Assembly: GCA_025766275.1 (NCBI GenBank)
Contig: JAFKAC010000227.1
Location: forward strand, 1-56,195
Origin: Lactarius indigo
Lineage: Eukaryota; Basidiomycota; Agaricomycetes; Russulales; Russulaceae
Reading direction: 5' to 3'
Length of the DNA: 56,195 nucleotides
Position numbers and translations under genes: made by a program. The first letter of the stretch is position 1. The number at the start of each line of letters is the position of its first letter. Below are positions 30,391-41,423 of this stretch, in pieces. Under the pieces are notes generated by a model. That model was not told the DNA's origin. It saw nothing but the letters and a program-made list of their open reading frames with translations, and did no database searches.

Positions 30391-33300
30391 ATGGCTTCTA
30401 GAGATATTCTAGGTTCGTAAATCATTTGTCCAACTTCTTACGCGCCGTACCTCGCTCAACCTGCCTCCATGTACCAGCAACCCCGTCCGAGAGTTGGGAT
30501 GACGACTTCGTCTTCCAGCGAGCGAAGGACCGCCCCAACACTCGGAATTCCGACCCACTGTCCGCCTCCAAAGGCTGGCCTACCGACACCCTTCACACAC
30601 GCCCTTCCGCATCCTCCCTTTCCCAGCTCGACGGCCAACCACCAATCGCGCGACTCAAAGAGTGGGCTGAACCCGGTCCCTCCACGCCTCCGAAGCACTC
30701 TATCGCTCAAACCGAGAACTGGGATGACGATTTCGAGGATAAGACCGACTCACCTGCCCGCCAGCCAGCTTCGCGACCTCATCACAAGCGGCCCAAGCTC
30801 CCAGAAATCCCTGAGCCCGAGAATTGGGATGACGACATCGACGCTGGCAAGTTCGTGTCACCCAAGAAGGACCCAACATGGGACTCTTCGGACGAGGAGG
30901 ATGGTCCGGACTTCGCTGACCAGGAGGAGGACAAGACCGTCACCGCACATCCTCGTAAGGTCGCCCTCAGCAAGTCTTCTCCCCCGCCCCCCCTTCCCCA
31001 GTTGCCACTTTTTCCGGTGTCTCAAGGAGAGACCTTCCCTGGCTCTCCGACCATGTCTGTTTTTTCCGTTCCCTCGGGACGCGACTCGGCTACGTACTCG
31101 TCTGCGGCGCATCTTCCCTTGCGTGGGGGTGCCTCTCTCACCATGTTACCGCCTAGTCCTCCGTCCCAAAAAGGGCGCAGGCGCCTTCGGAAGAAGTCAC
31201 GCCCTCCTGACAACAACGTCTTCGAGCTCCTCGACCGGGAACAAGACTCTACTCCCCTGCCTTCTCCACCCCAACCAACCACGCCAAACCCAGCCCCTGC
31301 GGATCTCCCCCCTTCTGACCCCTCCAACAATAACCCCAGGTCCTCTATTTTGTCCCGTATTGGGTCCGTCAAGAGGTGGGGTGCCCGTAAGAGGCGCACG
31401 AGTCCTGGCCCCGGTGACGCCACTGCTGCAGACGAGGAGCCTGGGAGAGATGCGACACCCCGCGCCGCGGCATCGCAGTCACAAACACCGTCCCGCACGC
31501 CCAGCTGGTTTTTTCGGTCTTCCGAGACGCCTGAATCGAACCCGGGGTCTCCGCTAGGGTCCGCCACCCTCGAGCTCAAGCACGAGCGGAGCTTTAGACG
31601 TCTAAAGGCGTTCGTTCCCGTCGACTCGCCAACCAAGGCCAAGCAGAGTCGGATTCTAGGCTCCATGCTGGGTGAACGCTCACATGACCCTGGGTCTGCC
31701 TCGACACTGGAGGGGTCTCCGCCGGCGTCACCACGCCGCCCCCGCCGCCCCAAGTCAATGCAAGTTCCTACCAGGGTAGCTTCACAATTTCCTCGTCAAG
31801 CATCATATGGCGCGCGGTCCGTCTCGCGCTCTACATCTCACACCAGCACGGAGGACCTCGGCCGGGAAAACGAAGGCAAGGGAAAAGAGAGGGAGAAAGA
31901 GAAAGAGGACGGTCATCGCGGGTTCATGAATGGCGTACGCCGCATATCGCTCGTACCTGGCAAAAGGCACAAGCGCACAAAGAGCTCCAGTTCCACGGCG
32001 ATTGAGGATATCAATGAGCCATCGTTACCTGCAGTACCGCAAATTTTGTCTCCTTCTACCTTGACCGTTACCCCCAGCATCGCGGCACAGCTACTCCCAC
32101 CAATCGAACTCCAGCCACCGTCGCCGCCGCGGGTACAGCCCGCTGACGAACCGCGGAGGTCGATAGCATCGGAACGCTCCATCATTTCCACCTCGGAATC
32201 GCTTGCTGCTGGCCTCGAATCGCTGCTCCTGCAACCTGCTGTGGATGCGAAATCGCCAACGTCGTCGTCATCCATCACTCCAAAACCTTCACCGACCAAA
32301 GGCCCTGGCTCTCCGCAGTCAGCCTCTCTTGGGCGCGCCACGCAGCCACCTCCCACGAGCACAGCTACGGGCATTGTTCCGAGGAGGAATTCTCTGGGGG
32401 ATCTGAAGATACCTGCGAGAATTAGCCAAGCACAGGTGGGGTTAAAGAGGGATTTGGGCATGGTGCGGGAGTTTGCAGCAGAGGTCGAAAGTGAGTACCG
32501 TAATTGCTACATCCGGATGCAGCACGGGGTGAACCAATAACGGTGTGCAGGGCTCAAAGAGCTTCAATCTGTCTACCAAACTCTCACAGTAGAAGCCCAA
32601 GCCGTTCTTCTGGAACCCCCGCGAAACCCTTCGACTCCCCGCACCACTTCTCCTACATTCTTCCCTTTACCCCGTCCACGTTCGCGAGCGCGATCCAACA
32701 CCAGCCCCAGCCCTTTTGTCGAAAACGCCGATTCACGCAAGCAGTTTGCGGCGTCGTTTTATCACTTAGATCACAAGTACAAGGTTTCATGGGAGTGTGC
32801 TGAGCTGCTCATCGAGCTCGGTGGAGGACCTCCTGCTCCACCCTCGCAGCCAAGCTCTTCCACGTTACCTTCTGCGCAGCAGCTCACGCATCCGGGCGAG
32901 TCGATCAACGGTCCAAGAAATCGCGAGCGGGCGATTACCTTGGCTGGGGATGAGTCCGCCCCGCCTCTGCCAATGTCAATCGCTGGCCCATCGACGACCA
33001 CCTCTCCACCTGGCGAATGGCGTGGCTCCACAGGCCGCAATGACCTCAGTCAGAGACAACTCTGGCTCCTACGCGATATGCTCAACAAGTCTGACGCGTC
33101 GCCGACGATGCTCGCGAGCCTGCAGACCCTCGAAGAAATTCCGGTTAACCGAAGTTTTCTCTGGGGCGATGCGACGAGTAGCACAATCACGCTTCCGTCC
33201 GAAGAGTCTGGACGCAATGCGGAACCCACAAAGAAACGGCGCTACAGTCGGTTGGGGATGAGCGGCCTACGCGACATGCTCCGCTCGCTGACGCGCGGCC

Positions 33301-34487
33301 ACCACCCGCCACCCGTCCCTCCACTCCCGTTCCGCCCCGCCTCATCTGCCTCGACCAGCGCATCGTCTTCGTACGACGATCATTCCACCCATGGACAGGA
33401 CCAACAGCACCGCGTCGCAAAGAGCAGCACGGGCCCCGATACCACTCCCTCCGTCCGCACAAGTTCGCCCTTCGGCACTGCTCCCGCGCTAACGCTCAAG
33501 TCTCCCCGTCGCCCGTCGATAGCGTCGATTTTCCGCTTTGCACAGAAAGGCAAGCCCTCCCCGCCCGCCGCCGAGCCTCACTCGCGGCCCCGCGAGCATT
33601 CCCACCCACCGCACCCGCACGCGCGTATCCTGCACTCGTACAGCAGCGGCTCCGACCTCACCAGCCGCAGCGGAACGCTCGACGGTGACGACGACGACGA
33701 AGAGGAGGACGAAGACTGGGACCACATCGACGCGGCGGAGGACCTTGACGCGGCGGCGCGCGTCCTAGGGCTGCCAACGAGAGAGCTTAACGGCGCTGCG
33801 ACGGTCCGCGGGCGTCGGACGAAACTGCAAAAGCACCACCAGCACCCGCATCGCCGCGAGGCCGAGACCGAGCACACGCTGAAGGCGTCGCCGGCGACGA
33901 GGATCACTGCCCTGGCGAGCACGTCTCAGTCCTCGCTGTCGCTCTGGGCCGATTCGCCCTCCACCGCTTCGCGCTCGCAGGTCTCGCTGGCCGCTACGGC
34001 CTCCCCCCCGTCGACGTCCTCCCCGCGTACCCCACCTCTCCCTCTCCCACTGTCGCAGGCGACGTCGTACTTGCGCCCAACGCGCTTGTCGAACGTCGAA
34101 GAGACTGCCGAGGCACAACTCGACGGCGAACAGGGCCAGAGCTCGAACCACGCCCTGCACGCACAATTGCATGTCTCGGCGAACGGGAGCACGAGAGCTA
34201 TCGACGGCAAGAGCAAGAGCCCTCATCGCACGACGATGGCCCAGTCCGCTGCGGCGGCATCGTCCACGCGGCGCGGCAGCACCCTGAATGGCTCCGTGCG
34301 GTCCGTACTGCCCCCAACGCCAACCCTGCCGCCACGAGATGGTGGTTCTGGCGTAGACAGACGGAGCGTGGCATTGTCACTGACGCCCGAGACGATCCGG
34401 CCATTGCTTGAGAATGCGCGCAAGGTCCACGCGTTGTGTACTGAGTGCGTTGGCGAGATGCGCGCTTTGCTCGCTTCCAGGCCGTAG
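30391..34487 (+). CDS. Low-complexity protein with WDDD repeats, possible Byr4/Bfa1-like
   Basis: Three exons: 30391-30412 (ATG), 30478-32490 and 32551-34487, giving 1323 aa. The first exon is chosen because the large frame has no early ATG; GTTCGT...CCAG joins MASRDIL to the first repeat in frame. The N-terminal 120 residues hold three spaced motifs, SWDDDFVF, NWDDDFED and NWDDDIDA. A long Ser/Pro/Arg-rich disordered middle follows. A conserved-looking helix starts LGDLKIPARISQAQ (about residue 655) and continues through the intron into LKELQSVYQTL. The tail is disordered, with an acidic run near 33685. WDDDF repeats plus a late LKIPxRI helix recall the septation-network GAP partner Byr4/Bfa1. 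This is from memory of the family and is uncertain. Confidence 0.7.
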
Positions 34488-34924
34488 TCACAACCCTTCG
34501 GGTCACGTCCCACACTACGCGCCGTCTTACTTCATCTTGGTCGCTTCATTTTTTCTTTTTCATTTTTTTCTCCACTCTTTCTTGTCGTCGATCGTTTTCG
34601 CACCCATTATCGTGATTTGATCATGTACGCGTACTCTGCAATCGCATCGCATCGCATCTGCATCGCACCAAGCTGGACTTATTGTTTTTGTTTTACCTTT
34701 TCTCCTTACGCTTATTGCACGCTTCCGACATAGAGTCACTCACCTCAAAGCATAATAACGTTGGATGTCCATTAGCGCTCATCTTGTACCACAATTGCTA
34801 TCCTATTTTGAGAACTGTTCTTGTGATATATTTCTATACATTGCGGCGTTCTGAGGAACGTAGAACGTTCTACTGGCAGTGATAATGATGGCGAGTAGGC
34901 TCGTGTAGTGAAGGTGCGAGTGCC
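34488..34924. other. Convergent 3' intergenic region
   Basis: It lies between the stop of the WDDD protein (plus) and the stop of the TatD protein (minus). It is T-rich at 34545-34620 and holds the two terminators. No gene is seen. Confidence 0.6.
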
Positions 34925-36283
34925 TCAAACGCCGTACACGCGGTGGGCATTGGTCTTGCCGAGCTCTAACACCCGCTCCACGTCCCACTCCTTGCCTGCA
35001 ACCTCTGCCACGAACTCTGCTGTCCAGGGGATCATTGCAGTATGACACAGCGGCAGCCTGCCCTTGACTGCCGACAACGATCCGTATATATTCGCGGGCA
35101 CCATGTACGGCGCGTCCGTCTCAAGGACGATGCGCGGCGCCGAGGACGATTGTGCAAACATTTGACGCACGATATTCGAGGTGTTTTCATTAGACGAAAA
35201 CGTGATCACGCCTGGCGCATTCCAAATCGTCAGATGCTCCGACTATCGGTACGGCCGAGCGTAGCACATGGATGACACAGGGGGAGGAGGAAAGACACGC
35301 ACCGGTGATGCCAATGTACAGGTTTGCGAAGTGGTCCAGCAGCCGCTGCCCGAAATCGGGCGCATCCGTGAAACAATGGACGTGGATCTGTGGCGGGACC
35401 AATTACGTCGTATCCGATGCAAGAGAGCCGCGTTTCGCACCTTGTGCTCCGCGGGTACCTCAGCCTTGAGTATTCGCTCCGTATCCTCGTCCGCTTCCCG
35501 CGTGTGCACGGTAATCGGCTTGCCGAGTCGCACGGCGTGTCGCAGCTGTCGTGTAAAGACGTCCCGCTGCAGATCCCGTGGCGAGTTGTCGTAATGATAG
35601 TCGAGGCCGATCTCACCCCATCCGACGTTGCGCGGGTGGGCCATGGCCTCGAGACTGCGTCGTTTGATTTAAAAGATTAGAGTATGCACATCGTTGGCAT
35701 AGCAAGAGGAGAATGCGCGCACATGTCCTTCTCCACGGCGTCTGTGTAGAGCCTCGCCTCATGCCTGTACCCCGTCACGATGGTCAGATGGTCAGATCCG
35801 GGCGACGGTGCTCGACGCTCACGGATGTACACCTGTGGAAGGATATTGTGGCGTGCGTGACTACCATCTCGCAGGAAACCGGCACGCACCCATAACGAAC
35901 CAGTACTCCAGCTCACCCCACCTTCTTTCCTTGCCCTCCTCTGCGACGGCCGAGTCTGCGATCTCCCGCCAGACCCTTTGCACGGGTGCTTCGCACCAAA
36001 CGTCTACCACGGCAGTCACTTTCTTCCCTTGATACAGACCTCTCACAAAGTCGTACACATCTTCGTACTTTCCATCCTTGTATTTTTGCTTGTAGGCTGC
36101 GTACGTGGACACTAGGTGCGTGTGCGTGTCCACAATCGGCGCGGTGGTGTGCCCAGGGTGGGCTGGAAGAAGCAAGCAGTCTTCAGAGAGACCTTTCTTG
36201 TTGTTCTTTCCCATTTTAACGTACGAAGAGTAGGTCCGGTGATAAGCTCTGACGAGCAAGAGTGGACGGTGGGAGAAGAACAT
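34925..36283 (-). CDS. TatD-family metal hydrolase, Scn1-like
   Basis: Six exons: 36283-35890, 35832-35823, 35764-35723, 35654-35441, 35387-35303 and 35211-34925, giving 343 aa. Metal ligands of the TatD TIM barrel are present: DTHTHL near the N-terminus, E in GEIGLDYHYD, H in ITVHTREAD, H in HVHCFTD and D in LETDAPY. The insertion after DTHTHL (AAYKQKYKDGKYEDVYDF) fits the fungal Cut9-interacting Scn1 subgroup. Exon 2 is a 10-nt microexon supplying V-H-P of the conserved VHPHE motif. An in-frame second ATG (36214) would remove a basic, Ser/Tyr-rich leader that could target mitochondria. Family members are 3'-5' exonuclease-like or deoxyribonucleases. It shares a 280-bp divergent promoter with PCNA. 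Confidence 0.88.
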
Positions 36284-36563
36284 GTCTTATCTAATCCTTA
36301 TCGCATGTGGCAATGGCCGAGTAGCGACCAACATCATGAAATCCTCTCGTTGCGCGCGTTATTCCGAGGGACATGTAAGACAATTATCAGGCCGTGCAAT
36401 GTCATTGTCAGTCTGCATTGTCAATCTGGAGCGGACAATGTTTGGTCAAGATTTGTCCGAGTCACGAACGCGCCGTGACGACGTTATGTCACGCGTTTGA
36501 ATCTCCGCAATTGATGTCTTGTCGCGCTCACGCTCAACTGTCACTTTTCCTACACATACTGGT
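36284..36563. promoter_or_regulatory. Divergent promoter, TatD-like / PCNA, with MCB-type box
   Basis: 280 bp between the two start codons. ACGCGT at 36491-36496 lies 68-73 bp upstream of the PCNA ATG. It matches the MCB element bound by MBF, which drives G1/S replication genes in fungi. AACGCGCC near 36469 is a related half-site. Regulation is inferred from the site and target type. Confidence 0.5.
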
Positions 36564-37928
36564 ATGTTGGAAGCAACGCTAAACGAGGCAGCAACACTCA
36601 AGCGTCTCCTTGACGGTACGTGACTCGTAAAATCCTGCCATACTCGCCTTTTAAGCACGTGGATCCGTAGCGGTCAAGGAACTCGTACAGGATGCCAACT
36701 TTGAATGCAACGAAAGTGGCATCGTGAGCAATTTTGACCACCCTCTCCACCAAATTCCGATCGTAATTGACTTGTCGTAGAACCTGCAAGCGATGGACAA
36801 TTCCCATGTTGCTCTTGTCTCTGTCAAGTTGCACTCTGATGGCTTCGCACTGTACCGCTGCGACCGTCCAATTCCCCTTGGCGTCAATCTCGGTTCACTT
36901 ACTAAGGTGCTCAAGTGTGCCAAGGACGACGATAAGTGTACACTGAAGGCGACCGACGACGGAGACGTTCTCAGCCTCAAGTATGAGGCGCACAGTACGT
37001 CTACGCTGCCCTTCCGAGCTTACCTTTCTGAGCCACCCACTATCTCAGACGCCGACCGCGTGGCCGAGTACGACATGAAGCTAATGGACATCGACGCTGA
37101 CACGCTAGGCATCCCCGACACCGAATACGATGCGCGCGTGACCATGCCCGCTTCCGAGTTTACTCGTATTGTCCGCGACCTTATGTCCCTAGGCGAATCT
37201 GTTCGCATCGAGGTGTCCAAAGAAGGCGTCCGTTTCGCGAGTGACGGTGAGGCAGCCCAAGGGAACATCCTCCTCAAGCAAACCGACGCGGCTCGTGAGC
37301 GATACGAGAATTACGGAAAGGATGATGAAGATGATGAAGTTAAGGACGATGAGGACGAGGACGAGAAGCCAAAAAAGACCAAAAAGAAAGAGAAGGTGAA
37401 GAAAGAGGAAGGTGCTGATGACGAGGACGAAGAGATGGCGAACGGAGAAGATGAGGAAGCAGAATTCCAGGCCAAGTCTGAGGACGAGGGTGAGGGTGAG
37501 GAGGAAGTGAGTGATAGCGAAAAGAAGAAGCGAAAGCGCACCGCTGCGTCATCATCTGTGCGTCCCTTTCTGCGTCTCGTAAACTACCCGTCACAATTGA
37601 CTTGCGGGATTCAAAGAAGGCGAAAAAGAAAGCAAAGAAAGTATCCGCCGAGAGCTCAGCCGAAGGTGGCGCGGGCGGGGTGCATATCGAGATGACGCAG
37701 CACGTCAACCTGACATTCTCATTAAAATATCTCGTGAACTTCTCCAAGAGCGCGTCTCTTTCGGACACCGTCCAACTTATGCTTAAAAATGACGTCCCAC
37801 TTCTCGTGAGCACCTCGAGCAACTTGCGCGTTACATTCATCTCATTCCCAACCCTTTCTCAGGTATCATACACGTTTGGTCAAGGATACATTCGGTACTA
37901 TCTCGCGCCCAAGATCGGAGACGACTGA
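36564..37928 (+). CDS. PCNA: PCNA sliding clamp with a ~100-residue charged insertion
   Basis: Five exons: 36564-36615, 36671-36723, 36781-37557, 37617-37805 and 37863-37928, giving 378 aa against about 260 in most eukaryotes. The start MLEATLNEA, LQAMDNSHVALV, the central loop and interdomain segments, and the end YYLAPKIGDD are classical. PCNA is the trimeric DNA polymerase processivity clamp in the nucleus. After GNILLKQTDAARERYENYGK the fold is interrupted by roughly 100 residues, acidic then Lys-rich (DDEDDEVKDDEDEDEK, KPKKTKKKEKVKK, KKAKKKAKK). The protein then returns to VHIEMTQHVNLTFSLKYL. The insertion sits in the loop before the domain-2 VTIEM strand and straddles an intron. All clamp strands appear retained, so the protein is probably functional. 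Confidence 0.93.
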
Positions 37929-38486
37929 GTGCGAGAATTGCGCTGTTGACACTCGCTTACATCTTTATCTTGGTGTAGCCAAAACATCGCCCTCCGTTCC
38001 ACAGTACACTGTATCTCATTTGTTACTTACATTCCACACTCTCGCAGCTTCCTGCTGCCCCCCCTACTTTGATGCCTTGGTGAGGGAAGAGCTACAGTAA
38101 GCCAAGCAGAACTAGCGCCCACTAGCCCCCTGAGGGTACGCTACCACCATTCTCTTTTAGGGTGCGGCGACTTGAACACGTTGGCGCTGATGCCCTTGAC
38201 AATCCTCGAGCCTTCACAAGCTTCACACGTCCAAACTTCTGTGTATTATGCCTATTTGGGCTTCCGTTTGGATTCCAGAATCTTCACGTCAGCGGCTGTC
38301 TTGCTGAACTCAGATAACCATCTTCGAGTCGCCGCCCCCGTGTTGAACAGGTGTTCTGAGTCTTCGCCAACACATGCAAATTGGCACACTCCCTCCCCGT
38401 CACCTCTATCAGTTGCGACGTAGTAGGTGGTATATAACGCTCCTCCCCTGTCTGTATACTCGAGCTTTTCCCAACCTCGAGCGACA
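37929..38486. other. Intergenic region
   Basis: PCNA terminator and promoter of the next gene. A short minus frame (38500-38252) overlaps the start of the next gene and has no recognised domain. I treat it as chance. Confidence 0.5.
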
Positions 38487-41423
38487 ATGGCGTCTTCCAC
38501 GAGCTCCTCCCAGAGCCTCGCTCAGTACCGTGAAACGATCGCAACCCTTAGTGGCGGGAAAGACGCCAACGAAGAGGCGTGGATGACCATGTGGTGCTCC
38601 TCCAATTGGGCCGAGCTCCTGCAGCCGGCCCCACTGAGTATCGCGCTGCTTGGTTCCGTTCTGTGCATCGCCTCTGGCACTAACGATTTCAGTATGTACC
38701 ATCATTATGCATGTCACACGTTCTGAGGGACCTGTCGCGGGTGATCTTGTGGAGGTGGTGCTGATCATTTGGGCTCCCAGGTCTCCTCACTCAACCGCCG
38801 GAAGGTGTGCCCAAGTTCCAGTGGAAGTACGTCAAGCACCCGGACTCGTTCAAAACGTGCCTTATGCAGGTCATCCCGTGCACCTCACATTCCGAGCGCG
38901 TGATCGGACCTGACCTTCAGTCTCTGGGATTCGCAGATGGTCGGCGACGGTTATATCGCCTTTGAAAACGCGCATACGAATATGGAGACCATTCAGGCTC
39001 TGTCTGAGCAGATTCCCGATGTAATTCGCAATCTTGTGACCGTCCTGTGAGGTGGTCCCGACTCTTCCCTGAACCCGCTGACCCGTAACTTAGAGTGAAA
39101 GGGACGCAGGCCGAGATAGAACTTTTCTTCGAGTCCGGTCTAAGCAGCCTTCTTTCCCTGTCGCAGCGTTGTGAGGCTGCTGCCACAGCTTGCGAGCAGG
39201 GTTTCCAAGACTTGTCGTATCTAACCCGTAAGTTCTACCCGCGATTGAACCCCCTTCCACATCGACTAACATCACGGGTTTTCAAAGAGGAGTTGTCTCT
39301 GGGCTGTACGTACAAAGGCGGAACTACTCAGCAGGCAATCGAAGCTGTCAGTATCTTTATCTTAAGTTGATTTTGTTTCTCCGGTATTGACTTGATTTCA
39401 GAATACTACATACCTTCAGGTTCTTCGAGAGGAGAGGGAGCGTAAGACGGAACAGATGGCCAAAATAGAAGAAGCCTGTCAACTGTCCAAACATTCATTC
39501 GAGGAAGCTCAAGTCTTATTTAAACAATCGGTTGACTCCATGCCTGGTGCATGGTCCATCTTTGGGATGAACGTCCTCGAGGGCCTCGTTGGAGTGGTTG
39601 GTGCGTTTTATTCTCGTACTCAAATAGGCGATGCCAAAATGTCTGTATTCAGGATCTGCCGCTAGTACTTTCACTTCTATCGCGGCGCTCCCCGCTTCCG
39701 CGTTCCGCACGGCTAAGACGATCCCGCTCGGTGGAAGTAGCGACCGCAGCCGGCGCTCTCAGACACACGCTACCCCGTCGAAATTGACAGATCCCGGATT
39801 ACAGCGCGCGCCCCTCGTCAAGGCACAGATTCTAAATCTGTTGCAACTACTGGCTGGAAACGACGCAAGCGGCGGCTCCGAACCAGACTGGGGCGGTATA
39901 TCAGGCTCACGTGGTACCGGCGCTCAGAACACTGGAACCTACGTCCGCTATGCACTTCAAGTCTCCAAAGCTGCACTCGACCCTCAAAAGCAATTCTCCG
40001 CGGACCTTATCCAAGCTATTGACACCTGTCTTCCGGTACGGCGCCCAGGACGAGCCAGTTAGTTACCTGGCTCCAACTTACCGCCATCTTCCCTATAGAT
40101 CATCGACAAACTGCTCGCTCAGTCACAGTCCGCAGATGTGGGAAATACAACGGCCCTCCCACGATATCGCGCCCAGGTGGAGACTGCACTTCGCAAGGTG
40201 GACGTCCTTTGTCAATCGGCTGCCTATATGAACCAGATGGCGGGTACCACCGCCAACGGATTCGTCAGTCCGCCCACCCCCGAGGCTAAGGGAAAGGCCG
40301 CAGAGATTGCAGTCGCGGCGGCGCAGTACAAGATCGACGTCACGCGCTCAAACCTCACTGCCAGTCGGGACGCTTACATGCAGGTCTCACAAGAGCGACA
40401 GCACCAGCAGAGTGAGATCACGCGAACTATTATAGAAATGACACGGGTAGACCTCGAGAACGTCACATTGAAAGGCATGCGAACTTTCTTTTGAGCGGTG
40501 GCGATCGCGTCAGACTGATTACTTCTGAAATCTCCAGAGATGATCCCGATCCTGCGCAAGGCGATAGGATCGTTCAATATTCTCCGCGCGCGTTTCTCAC
40601 AGCTAGCGCAGTTCTTCCATTCCATCGTTTCACTTGTGAAGAATGTCATGGGAAACCATACAGCGAGCCTAATGGACGCACTTCGTAACGGAAAGAAGCT
40701 CGTCCTCGGTGGTGTCTCGTTACCAGGTTCAAGTTCTCACGTCAAACCTGTCATCGTAACAAGTACTGACCGTCTCCACCACAGACTTTACCAGAGATTT
40801 AATATATCGCGAATGCATGACTTCTTTGAAGTGAGCAGACGGTTTTGTGGTAGCATCCCAACATGGAGCTGAATACGTTACCTGGTCAACCAGAGTTGCC
40901 ATGCTCTCCACGAAAGTGAGTAGCGTATACGTCCAAGTCAGCACGAAGTACATCTTGCCCGCTCAACGCCGCGTCGTAAGCGCATGTCTCCTCTTCCCAT
41001 GACCAATCCTTACGTTTCTAGGCTGAGATGCTCGAATTCGCGGAGGACAGCAGCCCAGAGGGCCGTAGGAAGCTGTTAGATAGTCTCACGGCGAAGCAAC
41101 GTCAACTTGAGGCCCACGCACAAACGCAATCACAGGAAGTACGGCCTGCATTTCGTACTTCATCCCCTCTCCGGCCGCTGACTCCCAGTTTCCAGATAAT
41201 GGCCCTCATCGAGCGCGATCAACGACAATTCCGAAGCTCCATCGACCAGCGACTTGCACGTATCTCTGAAAAGCTCCGTGTCATTTATCCTGCGATAACA
41301 GGGGCCCCACCACTAGCCATCCAGGCCCTGACCAACGACTACATCGAAGAACTAGCAGAGACGGCGACCCAGGAGTCTGAGCAGGATCGCGCTGCAATGC
41401 TGAACATCGATGACCTGATGTAG
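38487..41423 (+). CDS. Conserved-looking 727-aa helical protein of unknown function
   Basis: Fourteen exons join in frame: 38487-38691, 38781-38869, 38937-39046, 39094-39227, 39288-39346, 39402-39600, 39653-40035, 40099-40474, 40538-40726, 40785-40830, 40894-40915, 40949-40975, 41022-41138 and 41196-41423. I recognise no named domain. The protein is mostly helical with long heptad-like stretches (for example 39410-39530 and 40320-40470). A Gly/Ala-rich hydrophobic segment lies in the middle (about 39560-39700, GMNVLEGLVGVVGSAASTF). A helical bundle with a central hydrophobic patch resembles alpha-helical membrane-inserting proteins in architecture only. The intron after 40474 needs a GC-AG pair (AAAG/GCATGC). 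Exons 10-12 (22-46 nt) are the least certain. Confidence 0.72.

Noticed and set aside
30456..34515. Several long frames in other phases over the WDDD protein gene
   Set aside because: They are shadows caused by GC-rich, stop-poor coding sequence; only one phase joins through the introns with the motifs.
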